64,000 nucleotides of DNA, taken from the NCBI GenBank assembly GCA_030248195.1, contig JASAND010005544.1:26084-90083 (forward strand). Direction: 5' to 3'. How positions within the stretch are numbered: position 1 is the stretch's first letter; each line of letters begins with the position of its first letter. Under the pieces are notes generated by a model that searched no databases, was not told the DNA's origin, and saw only the letters and a list, made by a program, of their open reading frames with translations. This DNA is from Trissonchulus latispiculum (taxonomy: Eukaryota; Nematoda; Enoplea; Enoplida; Ironidae). The position numbers and the translations under genes were made by a program. This document shows, one piece after another, positions 49,674 to 60,291 of the stretch.

Positions 49674-50132
49674 TGTAGGGCTAACCTACCTAAAATAAAA
49701 ACTATAAATCATCTGTGCAGTATCAGTGTCTGTTCATGTCTGGTGTTTTCGATATGTAAGTTTCTAGGAAAACTATTTGTTATAAAACTTTGTTGCTTTG
49801 CGAATTGCTTATTTTTAGCAACTGAGAAAGTTAGAAAGTAACTTAGAAGAAACTGAGCACTACGAAGCTTTTTTGTAACTTTCACATGTGTGGAAGCTAG
49901 CGCATTTCATGCACGTTGCCATATTTGGCTAGAATTCCAGATTATCTCATGAACTAAAGTGTTGTGGGAATTTGTGACTACAAGAACAGAAAAACTGAAC
50001 TTTAGATGCATCCCTATGCAAGGTTCCATTTACCGGTCGATTGGCTATGCATTTGTGCAATAATCACATATGCAAACATAGTTTAATTTTAATGTGAAAG
50101 GAATAGTTCATGTTAGCTTTAGTTAAGATCAA

Positions 50133-52902
50133 ATGTACTCGACGGTCCTTGCTTTGTTTCTGTGTTCCTTTGTCGGTGGAAGCTACGTCAACGCTAATAA
50201 TTCAAGTTCTGCACTGAACGATGCCCAAGGTAACTAAGTGCTCAGTAATTATATAAATTTTGTTGAGCCAGTTGTTAAAATAAATTTAAGCAATCCCTGG
50301 CTGTGTTTTTAAGAAATTGGTTTTCTTTCTCCTTGTCTATGAATATATGTAGCTGTATTCTATTTTTTGAATCTAATATAAAGGATTCCGTGCTCAAAAT
50401 TCGCTTAATAGTATGCAATAGCAAATTTTCTTTATCGTTCTCCTCGTCAGTTCAGGAGGAACGTAATTGGGATTGTCGGCAAACACTATATCTTCAGGTG
50501 GTAACGACAGGCAGGATTATGGGGCTATGAAGTTGGCAGGAGTGATTATTTGGCAATTTTCGAAGTCCACTTCTGGGGTTATCAAGGGTCTTGAATTGAG
50601 AGTGCCGTCGATCTCTGTGACAAGAGTAACGAAAGCTTCTCTTGTCATGGTTGATCTCCAGAGGTATTTCTTTAGGGCTCTTTTTGCCAGACCTACCAAG
50701 CGTCCGTAGAATCTGGAATCGTTTGTCACAGCAGTCTTCGTTTAGTCAGCCGAGCGTTAAGTTCTTTGCTATCTATGCTGTCTTTCCAGATACTGTTAAA
50801 TATCAATGATGCCTTTGAAAACTGGCTAGCGTTATCGCTAAGTATGTACACATCTCCGGTCTATAAATCTTTGCATAGCATGGAGTGCAGACTTTGCACA
50901 GCAGTCTTTCACAACTGCTGAATGGATTGCTCTCGTAGAGAAACAGAAGAATAAAACAATCCAAAACCTTAAAGTTTCCGCAGAACGTTCTTACACATAA
51001 AGAGGACCCTTTACTGGACCAGGACCATAATCGATTCCTGTATTTGTGCAGGCAGCTAGTGTGGAAAGCCATACTTCAGAAATTTTCCCAAATTTTCGAG
51101 GGCGGAATATTGACCCTTCCGACTTTCTGCAAATGCGACAGCTTCTAACGACATTTTTAACTCTTGTTTGCTGCTTACATGTCGTTTCGTACAGGGGGAA
51201 GGGAAGACGAAATCTTTTGACCCTTTTAGCAAGATTGCATAATTGCACTATATATAAGAAGAAGAGTAAGCCACTAGAGGGCTCCTCTTCTTGGCATTGC
51301 GTAACGGTGCTCCGACCACAATACGCGAATGTTCCCCCGTTTGGTGGGGGGGGGGTAGCTCTCTGCGACAAAGCATACCCCCTCCGTTTGGTTGGGGGGG
51401 TAGCAGAAAAGAGGTCCCCGTTTGGTGGGGGGGTAGCCAACAGCCAATCAGATTGCAGAGACCCCCTCCCCGTTTGGTGGGGGGGTATAGCAGAGGATTA
51501 CGGTAGTTTTTGTTCTATTTGAAAAAGGGTCCCCGTTTGGTGGGGGGGTATGCAAAAGGGGTCCCCGTTTGGTGGGGGGTATGCAAAAGGGGTCCCCGTT
51601 TGGTGGGGGGGGTAGGCAAAAGAGGCCCCCGTTTGGGGGGGGGTCGCCAACAGCCAATCAGATTCAGCCAATTTCAGCCTGACTTGGCGACCCCCCCCAA
51701 ATGGGGACCCCCTTCTGCCTACCCCCCACCAAACGGGGACCCCTTTTGCATACCCCCCACCAAACGGGGACCCCTTTTGCATACCCCCCCCCCACCAAAC
51801 GGGGAGGGGGTATGCTTGTCGACTCCCCCACCAAACGGGGGAACATTCGCGTATTCTGGTCGGAGCACCGTTACGCAATGCCAAGAAGAGGAGCCCTCTA
51901 GTGGCTTACTCTTCTTCTAATATATAATGCAATTATGCACTCTTGCTTTTAGTCTTTGGATGATGCTTGTACAATAAGCAGTTACTTGAAGATGAGAATC
52001 TTCAAGTGAGAATCTTGAGTCGAGAATCTATGAATGTCAATTCCGTAAATTGACGTTTCCGAGACATCCACATCTACTCTGAGTTCATGAGCAACTTCTT
52101 TAACTAATGGCGAAGACGGAACAAAACTACCTTTCCTCATGATATTGGGTCAGTACGCCCCGGACGATGGAACCGTGCTAATAAAGGGTGGCCTATGAAA
52201 CCCTTTTATGATAGCAGCATTTGTCCTGATGTAGCTCTTGAAGTGAGATCACCAGGGTTTTCGTTGCGTTCTAGCAAAACTTAATACAGCCTTCTCCTCT
52301 TATCGCTTACATTCTTCGTTGTAGGTATGGGTCAAACCTTTTTTAAATGAATCCACTGCAAAACAATTTGAGAATCAGACCAGAGAGACATAATCCTCGA
52401 ACTGGTGTGCGGATGTGCTTTGCTGTAAAGCGTAGTGGTCCTGCCCCAGTTATTTCAGCAAGCAATTCTAAGCGAGATATTGTCGTCCGTGGCCTAATTG
52501 AAGTGAACCCCTAGTCACAGGAAAGTTTGGAATTGTCCAATAGCTTCGTTTTGAGCTGTTGCCGATTTCGTACACGACAAATGCTGTTGAGTATCGAGCT
52601 GTAGTTACCTACTTTAGAAAATGAATCTACAACTATAAGAATATCCTAAAATCCTATCAGGTTTCAGGTTTGAAAACGAAATCATTGCTCAGAAAGCTGA
52701 TCAAAAACTTACCTGTCGATAGTTTGGATTACCCAAATGTGGTCCGACTGGATATCGTGAAACAAGTAGCTGTGAATACACGGACAAGGGCCATCATGGA
52801 AAACTATCAAAAAACATCGATATGCACTGGATTTATCTTCTCAGCAAACATAATTGTGACGGCTGGGAGTTGCCTCAAATCTGTGAAGCCCAGTATTCAA
52901 GA
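50133..52902 (+). CDS. S1 serine protease homolog, gene 6, 5' part (catalytic His replaced by Ser)
   Basis: The only protease locus here on the plus strand. Exon 1 50133-50229 (97 nt) encodes a clear signal peptide, MYSTVLALFLCSFVGGSYV, then an NNSSS stretch. Exon 2 52668-52902 (235 nt) starts after a TTTCAG acceptor and ends at GTGAGT; phases 1 and 2 match genes 2 and 4. Exon 2 aligns with the His exons, but the motif reads ICTGFIFSANIIVTAGSCLK: Ser (AGT) replaces the catalytic His. A secreted non-catalytic homolog is therefore likely, if the gene is expressed. Asp and Ser exons are not found before the end of the window, so the gene either continues beyond 64 kb across the retroelement or is truncated. 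Intron 1 holds a BEL/Pao remnant. Confidence 0.75.
50517..52540 (-). pseudogene. BEL/Pao RNase H-integrase remnant in intron 1 of gene 6
   Basis: On the minus strand, in order: SRLELLAE near 52443-52481 and SLWSDSQIVLQWIH near 52350 (RNase H), NPGDLTSRATSG near 52230, integrase zinc-finger remnant VRSCRICRK near 51120, TGIDYGPGPVKGPLYV near 51005 (core start), then RLVGLAKRALKKYLW and EIDGTLNSRPLITPE at 50517-50729. Several frame changes and one 716-bp insertion (51230-51945) make it dead. Confidence 0.8.
51230..51945. mobile_element. 716-bp CAAGA-ended element filled with G-rich minisatellite
   Basis: Flanked by CTTTTAG at 51223-51229 and 51946-51952. Terminal inverted repeats run about 115 bases, from CAAGATTGCATAATTGCA inward to the CGAATGTTCCCCCGTTTGG segment. 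Between them lie about 15-20 units of CCCCGTTTGGTGGGGGGGTA type, in one orientation on the left half and the other on the right, with a shared AACAGCCAATCAGATT segment occurring twice. Same ends and same 7-bp duplication as 36197-36574. Confidence 0.85.
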
Positions 52903-53049
52903 GTGAGTCTCCTCCGTTGTAAACATCGAAATGTTGTAGCTGCTCAGCCTTGAGCTGCCTTGTCTGAAAAACAGATTCGGACTACGAACTAGCTTGGAGA
53001 GGAAAACTAATGGATCCAAGCCCGTCTCTGCTCTCATGCTCATGTGATT

Positions 53050-54015
53050 TCCAGAACTATTTCTGAGATATAGTGCTTTGATATCGCTTATTCTTTTCTG
53101 TGCGATACAATCAAAGTGCAAAAAATTGGGTGTTGTAGGTCTATATAGATGGAGGTTAACCAATTTCTAATGAGCTGTGGTTTACCAAATCAACCAAACT
53201 TTACCCAAATTAAAACTCCAAGTATCTTTCATAACTTGTGTAAAATGAGGAGATTTCGTTAATTCCTGCGTTCGCAGTGCTAGATTACATTATAGATATT
53301 GTCGCTGTTATTTGTGCCATTTCAAAGATGTGAGTCAATTACCCCAAAGTAATGTACCAGAGTCGGCTGAAACTTTGCGCATTACAGGCCAGTGAGTGTA
53401 CCAAAATGTGCAGATAGCTGGGCCACTAAACCTCGCTCCAATATTTAGAAATGCTAGATTGATATCTCGAAGTACGGTTAGCGATCGCTCCAGCTCTAAG
53501 ACATTTCTAAGACACTAAGACATCGGAGAAAACAATTTTTGACCACAGGCTTGAACTTTACTGTGCTTAGCTAGCTTTTCAGGCCGAAAAATAAGAATAA
53601 GGATTATTTCTTAACAAGAAGTTTGCTAGCACACTAACCAGAAATTCAAAACCCACAGTTTGCCCTCATAAATCCTAATAATTGGTAAAAAGCTGGGGTG
53701 GTCTAGGGTCTGCCAGTTTTATTAGATCGAAAACGGCGCACGGACACTTCGCAACAACTTGCGAAATTTCAAACATTGACCTATTATTGGTAAACAAGCA
53801 AGCAACGCTCGAAAGCAGGAATACTTTAATATTTAGTACTAGTAACAATAAACATTCGTGGCAAATAGTGACAGAATCGATCAAACCGTTAATTCATGAG
53901 ATCTGTAAAAATCTTTTTGAAAAAACATGTTTCGAGCTAAAATTTGTACTTTGGCGTTCTGCCGAAAACGGTGTATATGAGAAGTTTGGACCCCAATACC
54001 CGGTACTACCCAAAG
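53050..54015. repeat. Partial copy C of the 1.4-kb TTAA family
   Basis: Follows the order of 45796-47281 and 8784-10172 (GTGCGATACAATCAAAGTGC, GGGTGTTGTAGGTCTATATA, TTTATTAGATCGAAAACGGC). The left end is missing and the right end is degraded. It lies right after exon 2 of gene 6. Confidence 0.6.
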
Positions 54016-54256
54016 CCCTATGATAAACTACGAAATTACCAAAAATTCACTGCGAAAAAAAAACAAAAAATAAAAATTACATGTACACCCACAGTAACAA
54101 ATACAAAACAAAACTGCACACAAAAACAAATACCAAAGTTTTCACTGGTGGAATGACATAGGCCCGTGAGAAACACAACCGGAAATTAACGTGCATAAAG
54201 ACAAAATTGACAAAATTTATGGGAAAAGGAAAATCAGTCCCGAAAGATAAAATATA

Positions 54257-55019
54257 GCGTCGAGTCTTCCTATGATACTGGCTCACCAAGAACGAGGGCG
54301 CAAACACTGGTGGATGGAATCCCACCACCAATAAGAAATTTCAGATCGAAAAGCTGGATGGAGTGGACGAGGGTTACCTGGTACCCCAAATCTGGTATTC
54401 GTAGTGACCCCGAACCATGGTACATTGTGGTGAATTCTCCACGATGGAAAATGCGTGGAGCCCGTTGGCCACAAGTTGGGCAATTATCAATCCTGGAAAA
54501 TTCTGGAGAAATAGGTCCACAAACGTACCCCGGTGGGGTTTGATGTAGCGCCACTATATTTGGAATTCCTGGAGGTGGCCGTGTGTGTGGAGGACGTGGC
54601 AAGACAGGACGAGGAACCAAATAAGGATGCACGCGCCCAACAGGTATTGGGTACCTGACAAAAATTCGAACAGGAGGCCCCTGTGGAGATGTACCAGGAC
54701 GGGCCACCCGTGGGGCAAAAGGTGGGGAGAGATTTTGAACAAAATGTCTAGGGGGAGTTAAGTCCCCAACCGGTTATCGAGGGCGAATTGGAATGGGACA
54801 GGAATGCTCCTAGGAAAATATGGGGCGCACATGTGGTGCCCGCTGCAAGGTAGGCAAATTTGGCAGAGACGAGGAAGCCGATTTTGTAGTAATTACAGGA
54901 ACAGAATTTCTTACGACTGGAAGGGAGGGGCGAGAATTTTGGCTTACGACCTCCATGGAAGAATCAAGGTCCGAGACCACTTCAATAGCCCGGGACGCCG
55001 ACGGTGGTGAATCTGACAT
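54257..55019 (-). CDS. Unidentified proline-rich ORF B downstream of the gypsy integrase
   Basis: Begins MSDSPPSASRAIEVVSDLDS, runs through a very proline-rich middle (RPVLPRPPHTRPPP near 54600), then has a CPTCGQRAPRIFHRGEF segment and ends with a WWWDSIHQCLRP segment in a different frame. Two stops and a frame change interrupt it (the first stop is near 54810), so it is either broken or spliced. Its order of features matches ORF A (55306-56346), so the two look like tandem duplicates. I recognise no family; no membrane segment or envelope-like feature is evident. A third ORF of the adjacent retroelement, or an unrelated gene, are both possible. Confidence 0.4.
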
Positions 55020-55305
55020 TTGTAAGAATCAAGCGAAAACGTACAGACCCACGAAGATGACGAGCGCACCAGAGGAACACTGGAGAGGCAATTTGGAATC
55101 TAAACAAAAATGTAAATTCAATAAATTTATACAAATCTTAGAAAATTATGCTTTGAAATAATTTCATAAATAAATCCCCGAACATGCAAAATAAACAAAT
55201 ATTACAAATTAATTAATATAGGAAACACGACTTAAAGAAAGAACAATACGTATGTAACACACATAGCAGAAAAACCTAACAAAACCAGTGGTTGTTTTAC
55301 CCTTT

Positions 55306-56346
55306 TTAAGGGATAGGGGTTTGAGGACAGAGACATCTGTCAACAGGGTCCCAACGCCAAAACGAAAAGTCCGAAACTACGGCCTCGACCAGAATACGAA
55401 AATTTTTCGATGGATTTGAATATGGCGACCCCGTAAAAGTTTCATCAAGAAAGTTAGGGGGAGTTGACAGAAAAATATCCCCTCTTTGGTAAGAACGTGC
55501 TGCTGGTTGCCAACGCTGAGAACAAATACCCGGGCGAGCATAACGTGGAGAATCTGGAACTAACCGGTGGCCCCAGGGTATTTGAAACAAAGTAACTGGA
55601 CAAGAATTTACAGAGCCTCCCGAATCTACAGAGCCTCTACTAGTGCAGGAAAACGAGTAGTACTGTTAGAAGACGAGGATGCTCCGCCCGGAGAAGCACA
55701 CGTAGCAGGACCAAACGAAACAGAAACCGAGGGAACGTACGTTTGAACCTCTCTTGAAAGCAAGAAAGGGTGGAAATTTTGAGGTACTGAAAAACGTGGA
55801 GGGGACCTCCCAGCCCCGGTGGGGTAGCGCGGTTGTATATGCCTGTCTATAGAGAAAGTGTCCAACGTTGAAGATGGGGAGGACAACATAGATAGAACAG
55901 AATCATAGTAATAATTTACGGTCCGGGGGCAAGGATCGGATCCTGAGTAAAAACAGGAGGTTGCAGTGCAGTAGTGGAAATAGAACTTGACAAATTTCTG
56001 GTGGTATGAGGTAAATTTTGCAAGGATCCATAACTCGGAGGGGGCGTCTCAGAAAGAGGGGTAATGGATCCATACTCAGTCGTACCCGACGGGAGCCGAA
56101 TATTGAAAAGACTCCCAATTCAGGTTCTGAATGATGCATGGATTGAAGTTCCGTGGTCACTAAGGTTCCAGAATAAGTAGGGAACTCAACATTTGACATA
56201 GAACTAGGCAAATTTGGAGTTGACGGAAGTAAATGTGGGCGAATAGGATACCTCATTGGAGGAACTCCCGGACGCGGAGGAGCAAAACCTAACAAATTTC
56301 GACGAGCCATAGTCCCCTGCTGAGAGTACACAAAACGATCAGACAT
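55306..56346 (-). CDS. Unidentified proline-rich ORF A downstream of the gypsy integrase
   Basis: Starts MSDRFVYSQQGTMARR, with a proline-rich stretch (FAPPRPGVPPMRYPIRP) at residues 22-38. The frame changes several times before the last piece (55590-55306), which has GICSQRWQPAARSYQRGDI and ends FSFWRWDPVDRCLCPQ. Compare CPTCGQRAPRIFHRGEF and WWWDSIHQCLRP in ORF B. It lies on the same strand as the gypsy element and is separated from ORF B by about 290 AT-rich bases. Product unknown. The conserved start, the C/R-rich segment and the WD..CL.P end suggest one duplicated gene. Stops mean it is probably decayed or contains short introns. Confidence 0.4.
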
Positions 56347-56512
56347 GATAACTACAAAATTAGAAAATACACAAAATAGATTACCTACCGAGTAACCTAG
56401 ATTCAGATTTTGAAAAGGATTTCAAGGTGCTCGTAACCACTCTATAATAAAGAATACACAATGAACACAACAGCAACGACGTATAACGAAACGTGCCGTA
56501 CACAAAACATCC

Positions 56513-57790
56513 TACTACCTAACTGGAGTCTTCCTCCGGAGAAGGGTTGTAAAGTAAGGATCCGGGAGGTGGGGAGGTGGGAGACGTCGGAGATGAAGAA
56601 GCGTCAGTAAATTTTTGTAGCAAAAATGAAGAAGATAGTCTCCGTAAAATAGCTTCGTATTCATTTTGTACCAGTAAAGGGGCCCAAGGGCATGACAAAT
56701 ACAAAATAGTATCACCTTTTTCGCGTAGATACAGAGGAGGCTGAAAATAAGCCGGGAGCACGAAATAGCCAAACTGGGCGGCTAACCCAATAAATTTTCT
56801 ACATGAGGACAAATCTACTCCTGAAGGATCGAAAATCACAGCTGCAACATGTTTATAACGTAGATCCGCAGGAGTGACCCACCCCCACGATAAGGTACTG
56901 CTAGACCCAACCCTAACCCAACTCTAACTCCTGATTTAGTACTGGAGGGAGATGTTCCCCCGGAGCAACCTTGCCTCGGAGCGGCACATACATTGGTTGA
57001 CCAACATTCGACAGATCGTACCTACATGGACGCGGATCGAAACATCCTCTTGGAGGAATTGACATTGTAAAGGTGCAATTACTAGGATGCGACACAGAAC
57101 CCGAGTTAGCATACACAAACCTAGAACACAAAACATAGAAATAAATATAGAACATAAATGTAAAAATGAAAGTATACCTGTATACGTATATCATTTCTTT
57201 TTGGTGGAGGATGTGGAAACTCAACACTAAGATGTCTCCCAATATTATGATAGTGACATTCAAGAATAAATTTAGGGTCCACAACCTGGAATTGTGCGTG
57301 CCGGACATCAGTGTAGGCAACTAAACACGGAGTTACAGTTAGACCTGGCTCGGCTAACGTGATGCGGCGTGCCCCTAGTGCTAAAAGGTTTTCGGGTGGA
57401 TCGAAAGTGGCTGGTGTAGGAAAGCAATTAAATAAAGCAGCAACTTTTTTGCATTCGAGATGATTCTTTTGCATAGAAAATAGAAGAAGGTGCAGGTTCA
57501 GGAGAAGAAGGATAATTTTATCTTCTACAACAACTCCAAACAGTGATTTTGATACTCGTATAAAGGGTGCCCCCCTGCATTTACTCGATATCCAGGAGTG
57601 GGTGGGAACGGTATAGTATCCCACGTAGGATCAAATTGACTACATTTTATAAGACGCCAAATGTCTGCAGAAATGGCATACTCCGGACCATCCGAGGAAG
57701 GTGCTGACGGAGCAAAAGTTACTCGTTTTATTTGTGTCGTGTTACAAAACTTACTGAATTCTGCTGTTCCGTAAGGGATAGTACTAAAAG
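56513..57790 (-). CDS. Unidentified multi-part ORF between integrase and ORF A
   Basis: Open segments on the minus strand in three stages: 57767-57530 after a TTTTAG acceptor-like site (contains TIPYGTAEFSKFCN and FDPTWDTIPFPPTPGY); 57540-57178 (FDPPENLLALGARRITL and ECHYHNIGRHLSVEFPHPPP); 57118-56913 (PPRGCFDPRPCRYDLSNVG); then 56890-56519 (AAVIFDPSGVDLSSCRKF, ending NPSPEEDSS). An AT-rich stretch at 57121-57177 has a GTATAC donor and TTCTAG acceptor, like a 57-base intron, but the frames on its two sides do not join cleanly. The sequence reads like real protein. No homology is recognised. It may be part of the retroelement or of a host gene. Confidence 0.4.
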
Positions 57791-58170
57791 AATAAGAAAA
57801 TTAATTTTTGCCAAAACCTACCAAAGTGTTCTCCAGAAATCTGCCGAAGGCACTGACTAGAGAGCAAAACAAAATCAAAACAAGCGCGTGCTGAAATAAC
57901 TAAACAATTGGATACGTACAGAAATAAAATGGTAAAATACAAACAAGGGGGATTAAAATATAGTGGTGAAAGTGTACAAATAAAAGAAAAATATTAAGTA
58001 AAATGCTTAAAACGTTAAACTATAGTATTAGAGTAACTTAGAATTTTTGTAAAATCAAGGGAAATAATTGTTTAAAGAAATTTTATCGTTTAGTATAAAT
58101 AAGATTCTAGAAGTTTTGAAGGAAAAATAGAATTCAAGGAGTGATAAATTAACCGGGCCAAAAAAATAAA

Positions 58171-60240
58171 TTATAAGTAGAAAGGTTTTAAGCGATTCAC
58201 GTTGATCAATTCCGGAGTAGCATCTGAACGATGAGTAGACAAAATTTCAACATTTGTGGGAGAGACCACTTTTATTATACGAAAGGGACCTTGAAACATT
58301 GGGAGGTATTTTCGGCTTCCCCCGAGGAATATTGCCTGCGAAACATCTTTCCAAACCAAAATATTTTCTTTATACTCAATACCTTTAGTTTTTGCATCAT
58401 AATTAGCTCGACGTTTTTCCTAAACCTCTTGGTTATATACTTTGAGAATTTGACGAGAATACTGTAATTTTTCACGCAAATCTTCAACGTAGGAAAGAGT
58501 AAATTCTTTAGCAAGTGGATCTTTTCGACTGAGCAAATTTTGAGAATATAGCCGGGGGTCTTGACCGAACAATAAATAATAGGGGGATTCTCCATAAAGG
58601 CATGGGAGGTAGAGCGGTAGGCAAAGAAAACCCACGGAATTAGTTCACCCCATTCCCTATTAAATCCTAAGATTGCTTTCCGTAGAAGCCCCTTTAAGGG
58701 GGGGGCTACTAAAGGTTTGCCCCGACTTTGCCAGATTGGCCTACTTTTTGGCGAGTATATAGAGCATGGGTGTGGTCAAAAAAATATCGGGTACTGAGAT
58801 CTTAGTTGGCTTCCAGCCATGTGCAGCCGTCGCGTTTATGTGCCTGCCCGACCCCCCATTTTTCGCAACTACCAACATAATTAATTAAAAATTTCTACTG
58901 AATGCTAGGCCCAAGCTTCAAAGCTGTCATTCGCCAATATGATTTGGCACTCCCTACCTGCAGAAAAATACTAGATGTCTGTATATTATCTGCATCTAAG
59001 GGAATTACTCTTCAAAGTTGAAGTTTCGGCAAAAATTTAAAAAATTTTGGCTAACGAAAGGAAAATTTTATTACTGGTGCGAGCTACAAGGCTGTAATTT
59101 GGCATGAAAGGAGGCCCTATAGGAGTATTCATTTGTGCCAAATGGCAAGAAATTCTGCCTCGTGAAAAAAATTTTTATGTCAACTTTAATCTTCAAAAAT
59201 TTCCTAAAACGCCTTTTTTTGGGGAATGGTAGCCCAGAAATCGAAAAAATCAATTTTTTTCAAATTAAAATTTTTTGAGATATTTGAACTCAGCGAGGTC
59301 GAAAACACCCCCACAAAACATTTCAGCTCGATTAGTGAAGGTTTGCTACTTCTATGGCTGCAGAAAGCCTCTACACAAGATCCGACAGACTGAAAATGGC
59401 GGTTTCGGCAATTTTTGAAGATTAAAGTTGACATAAAAATTTTTTCACTCGGCAGAATTTCTTGCCATTTGGCACAAATGAGTACTCCTATAGGGCCTCC
59501 TTCTATGTCAAATTACAGCCTAGCTCGCACCAGTGATAAAATTTTCCTTTCGTTAGCCAAAATTTTTTAAATTTTTGCCGAAACTTCAACTTTCAAGAGT
59601 AGTTCCTTTAGATGCAGGTAAGATACAGACATCTAGTATTTTTCTGCAGGTAGGGACATATGTGCCAAATCATATTGGCAAATGACAGCTCTGAAGCTTG
59701 GGCCTAGCAGTCAGTAGAAATTTTTAATTAATTATGTTGGTAGTTGCGAAAAATGGGGGGTCGGGCACATAAACGCGACGGCTGCACATGGCTGGAAGGC
59801 AACTAAGATCTCAGTACCCGATATTTTTTGACCACACCCATGCTCTATATCTTCGCCAAAAAGTAGGCCAATCGGACAACGTCGGGGCAAGTCGATTTAA
59901 GTAGCCCCCCCCCTCTTAAGGTTCCATTTAGTCATTCACACGCCCCATTTGTTTGGGGGTGGTAGGCGGTGGTACGTACCTTTTTCGTCCGCAAAAGTTT
60001 ACACAAGGATTCCATTAAAGCAGAACAAAAAGGGGTACCCTTGTCCGTGAGAATTTCTCATGGAGCCCCATGGACCTCAATAATATTTTCAGCAAAATTC
60101 TTAGCAATTGTTTGAGTTTGTTCGTTTTGCATGGGAAAAACCCAACCCCAACGCGTAAGAAAATCAACTACGACCAATACTTTTGAGTTCCCAGCGGAAG
60201 TGGTAGGTGATATGTGTCAGCCTACTATAACGTGGTACTA
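58171..60240 (-). pseudogene. Ty3/gypsy integrase, split by a foldback element
   Basis: The catalytic core starts at about 60215: VLVVVDFLTRW with the first Asp, ILTDKGTPF with the second Asp, and TAYHPQTNGACE with the catalytic Glu at about 59950, followed at once by a stop. An earlier in-frame stop follows VHGAP. The TTAA foldback element 58698-59915 then interrupts it. The C-terminal part resumes at 58690: ESPYYLLFGQDPRLYS, then LVWKDVSQAIFLGGSRKYLP and FQGPFRIIKVV, ending LINVNRLKPFYL at 58171, as in gypsy-type integrases with a GPF/Y-like module. In full elements it inserts the cDNA into the host genome. Dead copy. Confidence 0.85.
58698..59915. mobile_element. TTAA-flanked 1.2-kb foldback element, copy 2
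   Basis: TTAA at 58694-58697 and 59916-59919. Terminal G-run followed by CTACTAAAGG and its inverse; the arms pair through most of the length (GGTTTGCTACTTCTATGG lies near the centre). Same family as 17976-19204. It interrupts the gypsy integrase, so it is younger than that element. Confidence 0.85.
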
Positions 60241-60291
60241 CTTTACTGTAGCAGCGGGTGGTAACAAAGGGACAATGCGTATGTTTTATAG

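Noticed and set aside
51046..51522. 158-codon plus-strand ORF and several similar Gly/Pro/Trp-rich ORFs at 51291-51920
   Set aside because: Read-through of the G-rich minisatellite and of antisense BEL/Pao sequence; stops are absent because of repeat composition.
51335..51840. CRISPR-like array of repeats
   Set aside because: The units are contiguous minisatellite in opposite orientations inside a TIR element of a eukaryotic genome, with no spacer structure.
56870..56935. Telomere-like GGGTTAGGGTTGGG on the minus strand
   Set aside because: Only two or three imperfect units inside an ORF region; not a telomeric array.
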